Shown in pieces: positions 1 through 6,631 of a stretch of DNA of 8,990 bases (position 1 is the stretch's first letter; each line of letters opens with the position of its first letter). The stretch is from Solirubrobacterales bacterium 70-9 (lineage in GTDB: Bacteria; Actinomycetota; Thermoleophilia; Solirubrobacterales; 70-9): positions 578 through 9,567 of the forward strand of contig MKSH01000104.1 of assembly GCA_001898095.1 (NCBI GenBank), written 5' to 3'. A model generated the notes under the pieces. It had not been told where the DNA came from. It saw only the letters and a program-made list of their open reading frames with translations, and ran no database searches. The translations under genes were made by a program, and so were the position numbers.

Positions 1-407
1 CGCCCGGGATCGAGGTCGCCTACACGACCCGCGGCGGCCCGGCGACGGTGATGTGGGTGCTCGACTGCCACGAACGTCCGGCGCACGGGGTGCGCGGCGG
101 CGAGGCGGGCGACCGGGCGCAGGCGTTGCTGCAGCGCGCGGACGTGGCCGAGGTCGAGGTGCTGCCTGGCACCGGCCAGGTGAACCTCGAGCCGGGCGAC
201 CTCATCGTCAACCACGGGGCCGGCGGCGGTGGCCTTGGCAACCCGCGCGAGCGGGATCCCGAGTCGGTCCTCTGGGACCATCGCGAAGGCTACGTCAGCC
301 GAGGGGCGGCGGAGGAGACATACGGTGTCGCCCTCGCCGGCAGCCTCGACGACGACTCGCTGCGCGTCGACCAGGAGAAGACCGACTCCCTGCGCGCGGC
401 CCGCTGA
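1..407 (+). CDS. Hydantoinase B / 5-oxoprolinase family protein, C-terminal fragment (5' end outside window)
   Basis: Open from the left edge (reading frame begins at base 3) to TGA at 405-407, giving 134 visible residues; the N-terminal part lies upstream. What is seen: the typical HyuB ending, with a GDLIV segment (G codon at 195) followed by a glycine-rich stretch GAGGGGLGNP (about 216-245), then RERDPESVLWDHREGYVS and a final AEETYGVAL. The pattern 'GD.....GGGG.G.P..R.P..V..D...G.VS...A...YGV' is the hallmark C-terminus of this family. Family knowledge: HyuB proteins pair with HyuA to hydrolyse hydantoins, N-methylhydantoin or 5-oxoproline with ATP, in the cytoplasm; related complexes carboxylate acetone or acetophenone. 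The exact substrate cannot be told from this fragment. A strong terminator follows, so it is probably the last gene of its own operon. Confidence 0.85.
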   Translation, partial: PGIEVAYTTRGGPATVMWVLDCHERPAHGVRGGEAGDRAQALLQRADVAEVEVLPGTGQVNLEPGDLIVNHGAGGGGLGNPRERDPESVLWDHREGYVSRGAAEETYGVALAGSLDDDSLRVDQEKTDSLRAAR

Positions 408-446
408 GGGCCGCTCCGCACCCCTGATCTGAGGCCTGGCCGAGGA

Positions 447-478
447 GCGCCGGCCTCCGCACCAGCGGAGGCCGGCGC
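447..478 (+). terminator. Strong GC-rich intrinsic terminator-like hairpin after the hyuB-like gene
   Basis: A perfect inverted repeat: a 14-nt arm at 447-460, loop ACCA at 461-464, and the exactly complementary arm at 465-478. Only a short T stretch follows (TTT at 481-483, then a mixed sequence), so the U-tract is weak, as is common in high-GC actinobacteria. It lies 40 nt after the stop of the hydantoinase gene and before the promoter region of the next operon, which fits transcription termination. Because the stem is perfectly symmetrical it could work in both directions, but there is no minus-strand gene to serve. Confidence 0.85.
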
Positions 479-534
479 ACTTTGCGTTCTCGCCTGCGCG
501 CCTTCGGGCCGCGGGCTTTCGTCCGTGCTCTCAC

Positions 535-573
535 TGGACTTTGCCGTCTCAATTCGCTATAGGTATGTAGAAT
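535..573 (+). promoter_or_regulatory. Probable promoter region of the ABC transporter/DMFase-like operon
   Basis: An AT-rich island in otherwise very GC-rich DNA, between the terminator and the first transporter gene. Several hexamer pairs are possible: TGGACT (535-540) with 17 nt to TATAGG (558-563); TTGCCG (541-546) with 17 nt to TATGTA (564-569); and a good isolated -10-like TAGAAT (568-573) with no clear -35. Each has only partial agreement with consensus, so the exact boxes cannot be chosen by eye. Any of them would give an mRNA with a leader of about 50-60 nt ahead of the ATG at 630. A pair of 6-nt inverted arms (CTCAAT 548-553 and ATTGAG 588-593) flanks the region and could be part of an operator, but this is weak. 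Confidence 0.4.
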
Positions 574-619
574 AGCCCAAGGGCCCATTGAGCCCGGTCA
601 TGTGGAACTACCTGAGGAC

Positions 620-623
620 GGAG
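620..623 (+). promoter_or_regulatory. Shine-Dalgarno site deciding the start of the solute-binding protein
   Basis: GGAG at 620-623 lies 6 nt before ATG 630, with another purine-rich GAGGA at 614-618. In-frame alternatives at 588 (TTG) and 600 (ATG) lack such a site. The 630 start also leaves an n-region of normal length before the twin-arginine motif, so it is preferred. Confidence 0.7.
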
Positions 624-629
624 TGGAAC

Positions 630-1700
630 ATGGATCCGAATCAGCCTGCCCGTAAGCCCCTCGTGCCGTCGATCGCGTCGAAGCCGTTCGGCCGACGCGA
701 GTTCCTGGTCATGGGCTCGACCGCGATCGCCTCGGCCGGGTTTCTCGCCGCCTGCGGTGGGTCGTCCGGCGGCTCGTCGAGCGGCAGCGGTGGTGGTGGC
801 GAAGGCGACGTGACGTTCGGCTTCAGCCATCCGTTCGCCGACATCCCGGTCGTGACGACGATCAAGAACATCGTCAAGGCCGAAGGCGAAAAGGAGGGGT
901 GGACGGTCCTGCTCGACGAAACCAGCGGCGGGGACATCGAAAAACAGACCGGCGTCATCGACACCTGGATCACCCAGCAGGTGACGGCGATCAATGCCCT
1001 CCCGACCGAACCTTCGGCGTTCGAAACGATCGCCAAGCGGGCGATCGACGCGGGGATCATCTGGACGACCTACGCCGAAGAAATGGCCCAGGGGGCGGGC
1101 GGGGTGCTGTTCCCGGCGAAAAACTTCGGCGAAATCGTCGGCAAAGCGGTAGTCGACTGGATCAACCAGAACGACCCGGAAGCCGAGGTCCTGATCCTCG
1201 AACTGGAAGGGCCCGTGCAGGAAGAACGGGTTCGGATCCCGGAAAAGATGATCAACGAGCAGACCAAGGCGACGATCGTCGCGAAGCAGGTCGGTGCGGA
1301 AGAGACGACCGGGCTGCAGGTGACCGAAAACGTGCTGCAGGCGCACCCTGACCTGTCGGTCGTCGTCGCCTTCAACGACGACGGCGCGCTGGGTGCCGCC
1401 GAAGCCTTCCGCAAGGCCGGCACGAAGGAACCCTCGGACGTCTACATCGTCGGCCAGGACGGCAGCGAAGAAGCGATCAAAGCGGTGTCGGAACCCGACA
1501 ATTTCCTCACCGGCTCCTGCGCGATGAACCTCGCCGAACTGGGCGGCGACGTCATCGCCGTCACCAGAAGGGCGATCCAGCAGCACTGGCAGGAAGGCGA
1601 CCCGCAGGACTACGCCGAAATCGTGCCGACGCTGCTGGAAGCGAACGACACGAAGCTGATCGAACAGTTCCTCGGCACGTTCAAGAAGTACGGCGGGTAA
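630..1700 (+). CDS. Tat-exported lipoprotein, CUT2-type (ribose/rhamnose-like) ABC transporter solute-binding protein
   Basis: 356 residues from ATG 630. It captures the ligand outside the membrane and hands it to the permease encoded two genes downstream. The N-terminus carries a twin-arginine motif GRREFL (R22, R23), a short hydrophobic stretch and a lipobox LAAC with Cys42. This indicates a lipoprotein exported by Tat and anchored by lipid. A Gly/Ser-rich flexible linker follows (about 43-60). The mature part is a periplasmic-binding-protein type 1 domain: VTFGFSHPFADIPVV at its first strand, ITQQVTAINALP, an inner hinge region with VVVAFNDDGALGAAEAF, then VYIVGQDGSEEAI. This order matches ribose/galactose/AI-2-type binding proteins (Peripla_BP_4 type). 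The natural ligand is unknown. Oddity: Glu codon choice is 28 GAA to 5 GAG, opposite to the neighbouring ATPase gene. The gene is first in the operon, 3 nt before the ATPase gene. Confidence 0.9.
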   Translation: MDPNQPARKPLVPSIASKPFGRREFLVMGSTAIASAGFLAACGGSSGGSSSGSGGGGEGDVTFGFSHPFADIPVVTTIKNIVKAEGEKEGWTVLLDETSGGDIEKQTGVIDTWITQQVTAINALPTEPSAFETIAKRAIDAGIIWTTYAEEMAQGAGGVLFPAKNFGEIVGKAVVDWINQNDPEAEVLILELEGPVQEERVRIPEKMINEQTKATIVAKQVGAEETTGLQVTENVLQAHPDLSVVVAFNDDGALGAAEAFRKAGTKEPSDVYIVGQDGSEEAIKAVSEPDNFLTGSCAMNLAELGGDVIAVTRRAIQQHWQEGDPQDYAEIVPTLLEANDTKLIEQFLGTFKKYGG

Positions 1701-1703
1701 GCG

Positions 1704-3212
1704 ATGCCGCTCGAGGTTCGTGGCCTGACGAAGGCGTTCGGGGGCGAGCTGGCCCTGGACGGAGTCGACCTGGACATCGGCGCGGGGGAGATCCACGCGC
1801 TGCTCGGACCCAACGGCTCGGGCAAGTCGACCTTGATCGGGTGCCTCAGCGGCCGGCTGGTACCCGATCGCGGGTCGATGGCGGTCGGCGGGAAGCCGGT
1901 GAGCCGCTTCACTCCGCGGTCGGCCCTGGCGGCTCACACCGCCGTCATCTACCAGCACTTCTCGCTGGCGCCCACCCTCAGCGTCGCCGACAACGTGTTC
2001 CTCGGCTCCGAGCACGTCCGCAAGGGCGGCCTGCTCGACCGGCGCCGGCAGCGCGCCGAGACCCAGGCGCTGCTCAACCGGCTCGGCGTCGATATCGACC
2101 CGCGGGCCCCGGTGTCGGCGCTCAGCGTCGGCCAGAAGCAGCTGGTCGAGATCGCCAAGGCGCTGCGCCACGAACCGGAGCTGCTGATCCTCGACGAGCC
2201 GACCGCCGCCCTCGGCGAGGCCGAGGCCCGGGCGCTCGGCCGCCAGCTCATCGGTCTGCGGAACTCGGGCCTCTCGATCCTCTACGTCACCCATCTGCTC
2301 GGCGAGGTGTTCGAAATCGCCGACAAGGTCACCGTCCTGCGCGACGGCCGCGTCGCCCTCCGGGTCGACAAGCAGGCGACCGATCGCGGCGAGATCCTCC
2401 GCGCCATCGCCCCGGCGGGCGGTGCGCACGAGCTGTCGCGGTCCGATGCCGAGAGCCCCGACGGTACCCCGGTCCTGGAGCTTCGCCAGTTTCGGGCTCC
2501 AGGCGTCGGGCCGATCGACCTGCGGGTCGGCAAGGGTGAGGTCGTGGCCGTGTTCGGGCTGCTCGGGTCGGGTCGGAGCGAGTTGCTGGAGGCGCTCTAC
2601 GGGCTCCACGGACGCACCGGCGGAACGGTGAGCCTGCAGGGCGAGACCTTCGTCCCGAGGTCCCCGTCGCGATCCCTGCGACGCGGGGTCGCCCTGGTCC
2701 CCGCCGATCGGGCGCGCCAGAGCGTGTTCGCCGACCTGCCGGCGATCGACAACATGCTGCTGCCGCATCTCGCCGCGATCGGTAGTCCGCTCTGGCGCTC
2801 GCGCCGGGGTGAGACGAGGACCTTCACGCGGACGGCCGAAGCGATGCGCCTCGCGCCCCCGGTCGCCCGCGCCCCGGCCCGCAGCTACTCCGGCGGAAAC
2901 CAGCAGAAGCTGGTGGTCGGGCGCTGGCTGGCCTCGCTGCGCGAGATCGGCCTCCTTCTCCTGGACGAGCCGACCCAAGGAATCGACATCGGCGCGCGGG
3001 GGGATCTCTACGAGCTGGTCCGTGGATTCGCGGCCACCAACTCGCGCGGCGTCCTCTTCACCTCCTCAGACCCTGATGAGGTGCTGGCCCTGGCCGACCG
3101 CGTCTTGGTGATCGCCCGCGGCAGGCTGGTCGCCGAGCTGCGCGGGAGCACGGTCACCGCCGAGGCGATGCTGGACCAGGCGCACCAACAGGGCGAGATG
3201 GCCCATGTCTGA
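1704..3212 (+). CDS. CUT2-type sugar ABC transporter ATP-binding protein with two NBDs (RbsA/XylG-like)
   Basis: 502 residues, the usual size for this family, in which one polypeptide carries both nucleotide-binding domains. It energises import through the permease encoded next. NBD1: Walker A GPNGSGKST (35-43), Q-loop in YQHF (Q84), signature LSVGQ (140-144), Walker B LLILDEP (160-166, catalytic Glu165) and switch His197 in VTHLL. NBD2 begins near residue 255: a degenerate P-loop GLLGSGRS (285-292) with Arg in place of the invertible Lys, signature YSGGNQQ (395-401), Walker B LLLLDEP (417-423) and SSDPDE where the H-loop would be. Asymmetry with one competent and one degenerate P-loop is normal for RbsA/MglA proteins and is not damage. 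The start lies 3 nt after the binding-protein stop with no clear Shine-Dalgarno site, suggesting coupled translation. The stop overlaps the permease start by 8 nt. The substrate class cannot be read from the ATPase. Confidence 0.93.
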   Translation: MPLEVRGLTKAFGGELALDGVDLDIGAGEIHALLGPNGSGKSTLIGCLSGRLVPDRGSMAVGGKPVSRFTPRSALAAHTAVIYQHFSLAPTLSVADNVFLGSEHVRKGGLLDRRRQRAETQALLNRLGVDIDPRAPVSALSVGQKQLVEIAKALRHEPELLILDEPTAALGEAEARALGRQLIGLRNSGLSILYVTHLLGEVFEIADKVTVLRDGRVALRVDKQATDRGEILRAIAPAGGAHELSRSDAESPDGTPVLELRQFRAPGVGPIDLRVGKGEVVAVFGLLGSGRSELLEALYGLHGRTGGTVSLQGETFVPRSPSRSLRRGVALVPADRARQSVFADLPAIDNMLLPHLAAIGSPLWRSRRGETRTFTRTAEAMRLAPPVARAPARSYSGGNQQKLVVGRWLASLREIGLLLLDEPTQGIDIGARGDLYELVRGFAATNSRGVLFTSSDPDEVLALADRVLVIARGRLVAELRGSTVTAEAMLDQAHQQGEMAHV

Positions 3213-4263
3213 GCGCCATCCGAACATCCTCGCCTCGTTGACGGTGTGGGTGCGACGCCACGCGGCGGCGAACGCACTGCTGATCGGCGTGATCGCCCTG
3301 ATCTTCGTCTTCGCCTATCTGAACTCGCAGTTCTTGACGACGGGCAACTTCCGCAACATCCTCATCCAGAGCGCGTGCCTCGCCGTGGTCGCGGTGCCGA
3401 TGGCGCTGTTGCTGATCTCCGGGAACGTCGATCTGTCGGTGGGTTCCGTCCTCGCGCTCGGTGGGGTGGTGACGGGGCTGTTGCTGAATCACGGGATGGC
3501 GATCGTGCCCGCGATCCTGATCGGCATCGCTGCCGGCACGGCGGTCGGCGTCATCAACGGCATCCTGGTGACCGTCACCACCTTGTCGCCGGTCATCGTC
3601 ACGCTCGGCGCGCTCACCGCCGTCCGCGGGCTGGCCGAGACCCTGGCGCCGAAACCGGTCTTCAACTTCCCCGAGGGGTTCGTCAACCTGGGCGACGGAG
3701 AAGTCCTCGGGGTGCCGTACCTGGCGCTCGTCGCGGCTGCCGCGTTCCTGATCGGCGCGATCGTCATGGCGAGGTTTCCGCTCGGCCGCCACGTCTATGC
3801 GATCGGCGTCAACCCGGAGGCGGCCTTCCTCTCCGGGATCCGGGTCAAGCGCATCGTCTTCCTGCTCTTCGTCGTCACCGGCGCTGCCGCGGCGATGGCC
3901 GGAACCATGCTCGCGGCGCGGCTCGGCAGTGCGCCGTCGGGCAGCCTCGGCCTGGGTTTCGAACTCGAAGTGCTGACCGCGGTGATCCTCGGCGGGGTCG
4001 CGTTCACCGGTGGCCGGGGGAAAATCTTCGGGGTGCTGCTGGGGGTCTTGTTCCTCGGCATCCTCCAGAACGGGCTCCCCCTCCACAACGTGCCGGCGGC
4101 CACCGCCCTGATGATCAAGGGCGGCACGCTCATCGTCGCTGCCTGGCTGGACTGGGTCAGCGTCCGGTCGGAGGGCCTGGCGACGCTGCTCCGTGGAGTC
4201 GGTCCCAAGCCCGAGCCTGAGAAAGCGGCGATCGTCATCGGAGAGGGAGGGAGTTCAAGGTGA
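3205..4263 (+). CDS. CUT2-type ABC transporter permease (RbsC-like, BPD_transp_2)
   Basis: 352 residues; inner-membrane channel of the importer, expected to work as a homodimer. About eight to ten hydrophobic segments are visible, for example near residues 24-38, 55-72, 82-119, 126-142, 172-188, 216-235, 256-268, 274-290 and 304-318. Family marks are SGNVDLSVGS (72-81), the cytoplasmic loop YAIGVNPEAAFLSGIRVKR (about 198-216) that contacts the ATPase, and ELEVLTAVILGGVAFTGGRGKIFG (253-276) near the end. A charged, probably cytoplasmic tail of about 30 residues closes the protein. The ATG lies inside the end of the ATPase gene (8-nt overlap), and the stop shares GTGA with the start of the next gene. 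The cluster encodes only one permease, as usual for RbsC-type transporters that homodimerise. Confidence 0.92.
   Translation: MSERHPNILASLTVWVRRHAAANALLIGVIALIFVFAYLNSQFLTTGNFRNILIQSACLAVVAVPMALLLISGNVDLSVGSVLALGGVVTGLLLNHGMAIVPAILIGIAAGTAVGVINGILVTVTTLSPVIVTLGALTAVRGLAETLAPKPVFNFPEGFVNLGDGEVLGVPYLALVAAAAFLIGAIVMARFPLGRHVYAIGVNPEAAFLSGIRVKRIVFLLFVVTGAAAAMAGTMLAARLGSAPSGSLGLGFELEVLTAVILGGVAFTGGRGKIFGVLLGVLFLGILQNGLPLHNVPAATALMIKGGTLIVAAWLDWVSVRSEGLATLLRGVGPKPEPEKAAIVIGEGGSSR
4245..4253 (+). promoter_or_regulatory. Strong Shine-Dalgarno site for the GTG start at 4260
   Basis: A purine-rich GGGAGGGAG inside the last codons of the permease gene, 6 nt before GTG 4260. It supports the GTG start and the 4-nt stop/start overlap, and argues that the DMFase-like enzyme is translated together with the transporter. 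Confidence 0.7.
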
Positions 4264-6467
4264 AGCTGACCGGTTACGCCGAGCATCTGAGTGTGGCGCC
4301 GGGCGAGAGCGTCTCGTTCATGGTGAGCACCGAGGAGGAGAGCTTCGCGGCCGAGATCGTCCGCCTCTTCCACGGTGACCGCCGTCCCCGGAGCCCCGGC
4401 TTCAAGCAGGAGCCGGTCGGTTCCCCGGTGAACGGCACCTATCCGGGACGCCGGCAGGAGACCTTCGACGGGTCCTGCGGGCTGGTGCCCGGGCTGCCCG
4501 CGCGGGGGCCGGAGTTCGCCCTCTCGCTGTGGGTCTTCCCGACCACCCTCGAGTGGCCGACCGCGCAGTGCCTGGTCTCGCGTGCCGCCGTCGACGGAGG
4601 CGGGTTCTCCCTCGACATCGAGGGCGGGCACCTGGTGCTGAGGACCGGCGCGGGCGCCGGAGAGGCGGCGCAGCTCGCCGTCGCCGAGGGCCTGGTCGAG
4701 GGCCGCTGGCACTTCGTCTACGCAGGGGTCGAGGCCGGCGGCGGCGCGCGGATCGAGTTCCGGACCCTGGACTGGCCGGTGGTCTCCGGCAGCGCGACGG
4801 GCGACCTCCCCGCGCCCGCGGCGGCCGCCGGAACGCTGGCGATCGCCGCCCAGCTCGACGCACCCGACGCGCGGCCGACGGCCCACTTCAACGGCAAGAT
4901 CGCCGCGCCGCGCCTCTACTCGCGGGTCCTCACCGATCGCGAGCGGGTTGCGCTCGTCCAGGGCGCCGGGACCGAGCTGGTCGCCCGCGAGGCCCTGGTC
5001 GGGGCATGGAACCTAGGCTCCGACCCGGCCCGCGACACCTTCGCCGACCAGAGCGGCCACGGGTTGTCCGGGAAGTTGGTCAACCGGCCGGAAGCCGCCG
5101 TCACCGACCATCGATGGGACGGCACCGTCGACTGGACGACGCGACCCGAGCACTACGAGGCAGTCTTCTTCCACAGCGACGACCTCGCCGATGCCGAATG
5201 GGAGGAGGATTTCCGCTGGGAGGTGCCCGCCGACCTGCCGAGCGGTGTCTACGCCGCCTGGCTGAAGGCGGGCGACCGCGAGGATCACATCCCGATCGTC
5301 GTGCGCCCGCCGCGCGACCGCGCGACTGCCCGGGTCGGCGTCCTGATGCCGACCTTCACCTATCTCGCCTACGCCAACGAGCGGATGAGCGAGGAACCGC
5401 AGGGCTTCGAAGAAAGCGGCATCTTCGCCGCGATCGAGCCGGATCCGCGCGAGGCCGAACTGGGCGAACACCCGGAGTACGGTCGCTCCCTCTACGACCT
5501 CCACGCGGACGGGCGGGGCGTGTCCTACTCGAGCGCCCGCCGGCCGATCCTCAACCTGCGACCGGATTACACCTGGTGGGGGGTGCGCGCCCCCCGGCAC
5601 CTCGGCGCCGATCTCTACCTGACCGACTGGTTGCGCGAGAAGGGGTTCGAGAGCGACACCTTCACCGACCACGATCTCCATTTCGACGGCGTCGCGCTGC
5701 TCTCCCGCTACAAGGTGATCGTCACCGGCGGTCATCCCGAGTACTGGAGCGCCGCGATGCTCGACGCCCTCCAGGCTTACCTCGACGTTGGCGGCAGGCT
5801 CATGTACCTGGGCGGCAACGGCTTCTACTGGGTCACCAGCGTCGACCCGACCAGCCCCCACATCATCGAGATCCGCCGTGGGTACGCCGGGGTCCGGGTC
5901 TGGGAGTCAGAGCCGGGTGAGTACAACCACGCGACGACCGGCGAGCGGGGCGGCCTCTGGCGGCACCGCGGCCGCAGTCCCAACGCCCTCGTCGGGGTCG
6001 GTTTCGCCAGCCAGGGCTTCGGCAACACGGCCCCCGGCTATGAACGGGCTCCGGACGCGAGCGGACCGATCGCCGACCTCGTGTTCGAGGGCGTCACCGA
6101 GAAGCCCTTCGGCGACTACGGCTTGGTGATGGACGGGGCGGGCGGCGACGAGGTCGATCGCGCCGATCCCGCCTACGGGACTCCGGCGCACGCGATCGTG
6201 CTCGCCTCGACCACCGGGCACGACGAGCACTACCAGCTCACGGTCGAGGACGTGATGATGACGACGCCGGGCCTCGGCGGGCCCGAGAATCCGAAGGTGA
6301 GGTCGGACGTCGTCTTCATGGAGACGCCCCGTAACGGCGCCGTCTTCTCCGCCCCCGCGATCAGTTGGCGGGCGAGCCTCTCCCACAACGGGTACGAAAA
6401 CGACGTCTCGCGGATCACCGAGAACGTCCTCCGTGCCTTCCTCGAGGTGGAGGAATGGCCAGGCTGA
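4260..6467 (+). CDS. N,N-dimethylformamidase large (beta) subunit family protein
   Basis: 735 residues from a GTG start; the characterised DMFase large subunit is about 760. Family role: cytoplasmic hydrolysis of a small amide (dimethylformamide to dimethylamine and formate in the type enzyme) at a mononuclear iron site. Layout: N-terminal beta region (1-75, MKLTGYAEHLSVAPGESVSFMVS); a LamG/concanavalin-like jelly roll (about 84-230, FALSLWVFP, WHFVYAG at 150, HFNGKIAAPRLYSRVL at 209); then a catalytic part with a glutamine-amidotransferase-like fold. That part shows PTFTYLAYANER (Y368, Y371), YDLHADGRGVSYSSARRP (from Y412), TGGHPEYWS (E494, Y495) and GGNGFYWV (518-525). From memory, the iron ligands of the type enzyme are Y399, Y440 and E521; Y371, Y412 and E494 sit at near-constant offsets of 28, 28 and 27, so the metal site appears intact. 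No gene for the usual small subunit is seen next to it. Dimethylformamide itself need not be the substrate. It is the last gene of the transporter operon, overlapping the permease stop by 4 nt. Confidence 0.85.
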   Translation: MKLTGYAEHLSVAPGESVSFMVSTEEESFAAEIVRLFHGDRRPRSPGFKQEPVGSPVNGTYPGRRQETFDGSCGLVPGLPARGPEFALSLWVFPTTLEWPTAQCLVSRAAVDGGGFSLDIEGGHLVLRTGAGAGEAAQLAVAEGLVEGRWHFVYAGVEAGGGARIEFRTLDWPVVSGSATGDLPAPAAAAGTLAIAAQLDAPDARPTAHFNGKIAAPRLYSRVLTDRERVALVQGAGTELVAREALVGAWNLGSDPARDTFADQSGHGLSGKLVNRPEAAVTDHRWDGTVDWTTRPEHYEAVFFHSDDLADAEWEEDFRWEVPADLPSGVYAAWLKAGDREDHIPIVVRPPRDRATARVGVLMPTFTYLAYANERMSEEPQGFEESGIFAAIEPDPREAELGEHPEYGRSLYDLHADGRGVSYSSARRPILNLRPDYTWWGVRAPRHLGADLYLTDWLREKGFESDTFTDHDLHFDGVALLSRYKVIVTGGHPEYWSAAMLDALQAYLDVGGRLMYLGGNGFYWVTSVDPTSPHIIEIRRGYAGVRVWESEPGEYNHATTGERGGLWRHRGRSPNALVGVGFASQGFGNTAPGYERAPDASGPIADLVFEGVTEKPFGDYGLVMDGAGGDEVDRADPAYGTPAHAIVLASTTGHDEHYQLTVEDVMMTTPGLGGPENPKVRSDVVFMETPRNGAVFSAPAISWRASLSHNGYENDVSRITENVLRAFLEVEEWPG

Positions 6468-6477
6468 CCCGACAGAT

Positions 6478-6515
6478 GGCGATCGGTCTCGCGGCGGGAC
6501 GCGACGATCATCGCC
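6478..6515 (+). terminator. Possible imperfect hairpin ending the transporter/DMFase-like operon
   Basis: GATCG (6481-6485) pairs with CGATC (6505-6509) and TCGC (6489-6492) with GCGA (6501-6504) around an 8-nt loop, with a 3-nt bulge. An alternative outer pairing is GGCGAT (6478-6483) with ATCGCC (6510-6515). It lies 10 nt after the stop codon, but no T-run follows and the stem is imperfect. It also touches the -35 box proposed for the next transcript. Terminator function is therefore only a possibility. Confidence 0.3.
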
Positions 6516-6544
6516 GTGACAGGACGAGCGCGGAGAGGTACTGT
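6516..6544 (+). promoter_or_regulatory. Probable promoter of the ilvB leader transcript
   Basis: GTGACA at 6516-6521 (five of six against TTGACA), a 17-nt spacer, and TACTGT at 6539-6544 (fits the TAnnnT pattern of actinobacterial -10 boxes). The expected start point, about 7 nt after the -10 box, falls at or next to the A of ATG 6551. The leader ORF may therefore be translated from a leaderless mRNA. It is well placed between the previous operon and ilvB. Confidence 0.55.
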
Positions 6545-6550
6545 CGTCAA

Positions 6551-6631
6551 ATGATCGGTAGGCGCCGTGACAGTGAGAGTTCGGGCAGTGCTCGCACCAC
6601 CGCCATCGCCGCCATCCTCATCCCCCGCTAG
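6551..6631 (+). CDS. Putative attenuation leader peptide upstream of ilvB
   Basis: A 26-residue ORF from ATG 6551 to TAG 6629-6631. It begins MIGRRRD and ends RTTAIAAILIPR, so three Ile codons (6605, 6614, 6620) and one Leu codon (6617) lie within the last eight sense codons, after a second-position Ile. A short ORF with clustered branched-chain amino acid codons just ahead of a branched-chain biosynthesis gene is the classic arrangement for ribosome-mediated attenuation of ilv operons (established for enterobacteria and corynebacteria). The stop codon lies inside a small hairpin (6620-6637). A purine-rich GGAGAGG lies at 6532-6538, but its 12-nt spacing is long, and the promoter position suggests leaderless translation. 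An in-frame ATG at 6455 would give a longer version but is upstream of the proposed promoter. Known ilv leaders are usually richer in Val/Leu/Ile, so this is plausible, not proven. Confidence 0.55.
   Translation: MIGRRRDSESSGSARTTAIAAILIPR

Noticed and set aside
588..629. Earlier starts of the binding protein (TTG 588 or ATG 600)
   Set aside because: No ribosome binding site, and 588 is too close to the likely transcription start. ATG 630 has GGAG 6 nt upstream.
2556..2579. Apparent loss of the Walker A lysine in the second NBD of the ATPase
   Set aside because: A degenerate second P-loop (GSGR in place of GxGK) is normal in RbsA/MglA/XylG-type proteins, so it is not evidence of decay.
549..2978. 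A very long minus-strand ORF (809 codons) opposite the binding-protein and ATPase genes
   Set aside because: Its translation is Arg/Asp/Gly/Pro-rich with no recognisable domain, and it lies opposite two clearly real genes. Long antisense frames are a normal effect of high third-position GC.
3154..4086. Minus-strand ORF of 310 codons opposite the permease
   Set aside because: Its composition is highly charged and repetitive (Asp, Arg, Gln, His), as expected from antisense of hydrophobic GC-rich codons; no domain seen.
6455..6550. Longer version of the leader ORF from ATG 6455
   Set aside because: It starts inside the end of the DMFase-like gene and upstream of the proposed promoter. Its extra residues show no pattern, though a GAGG-rich site before it means it cannot be fully excluded.
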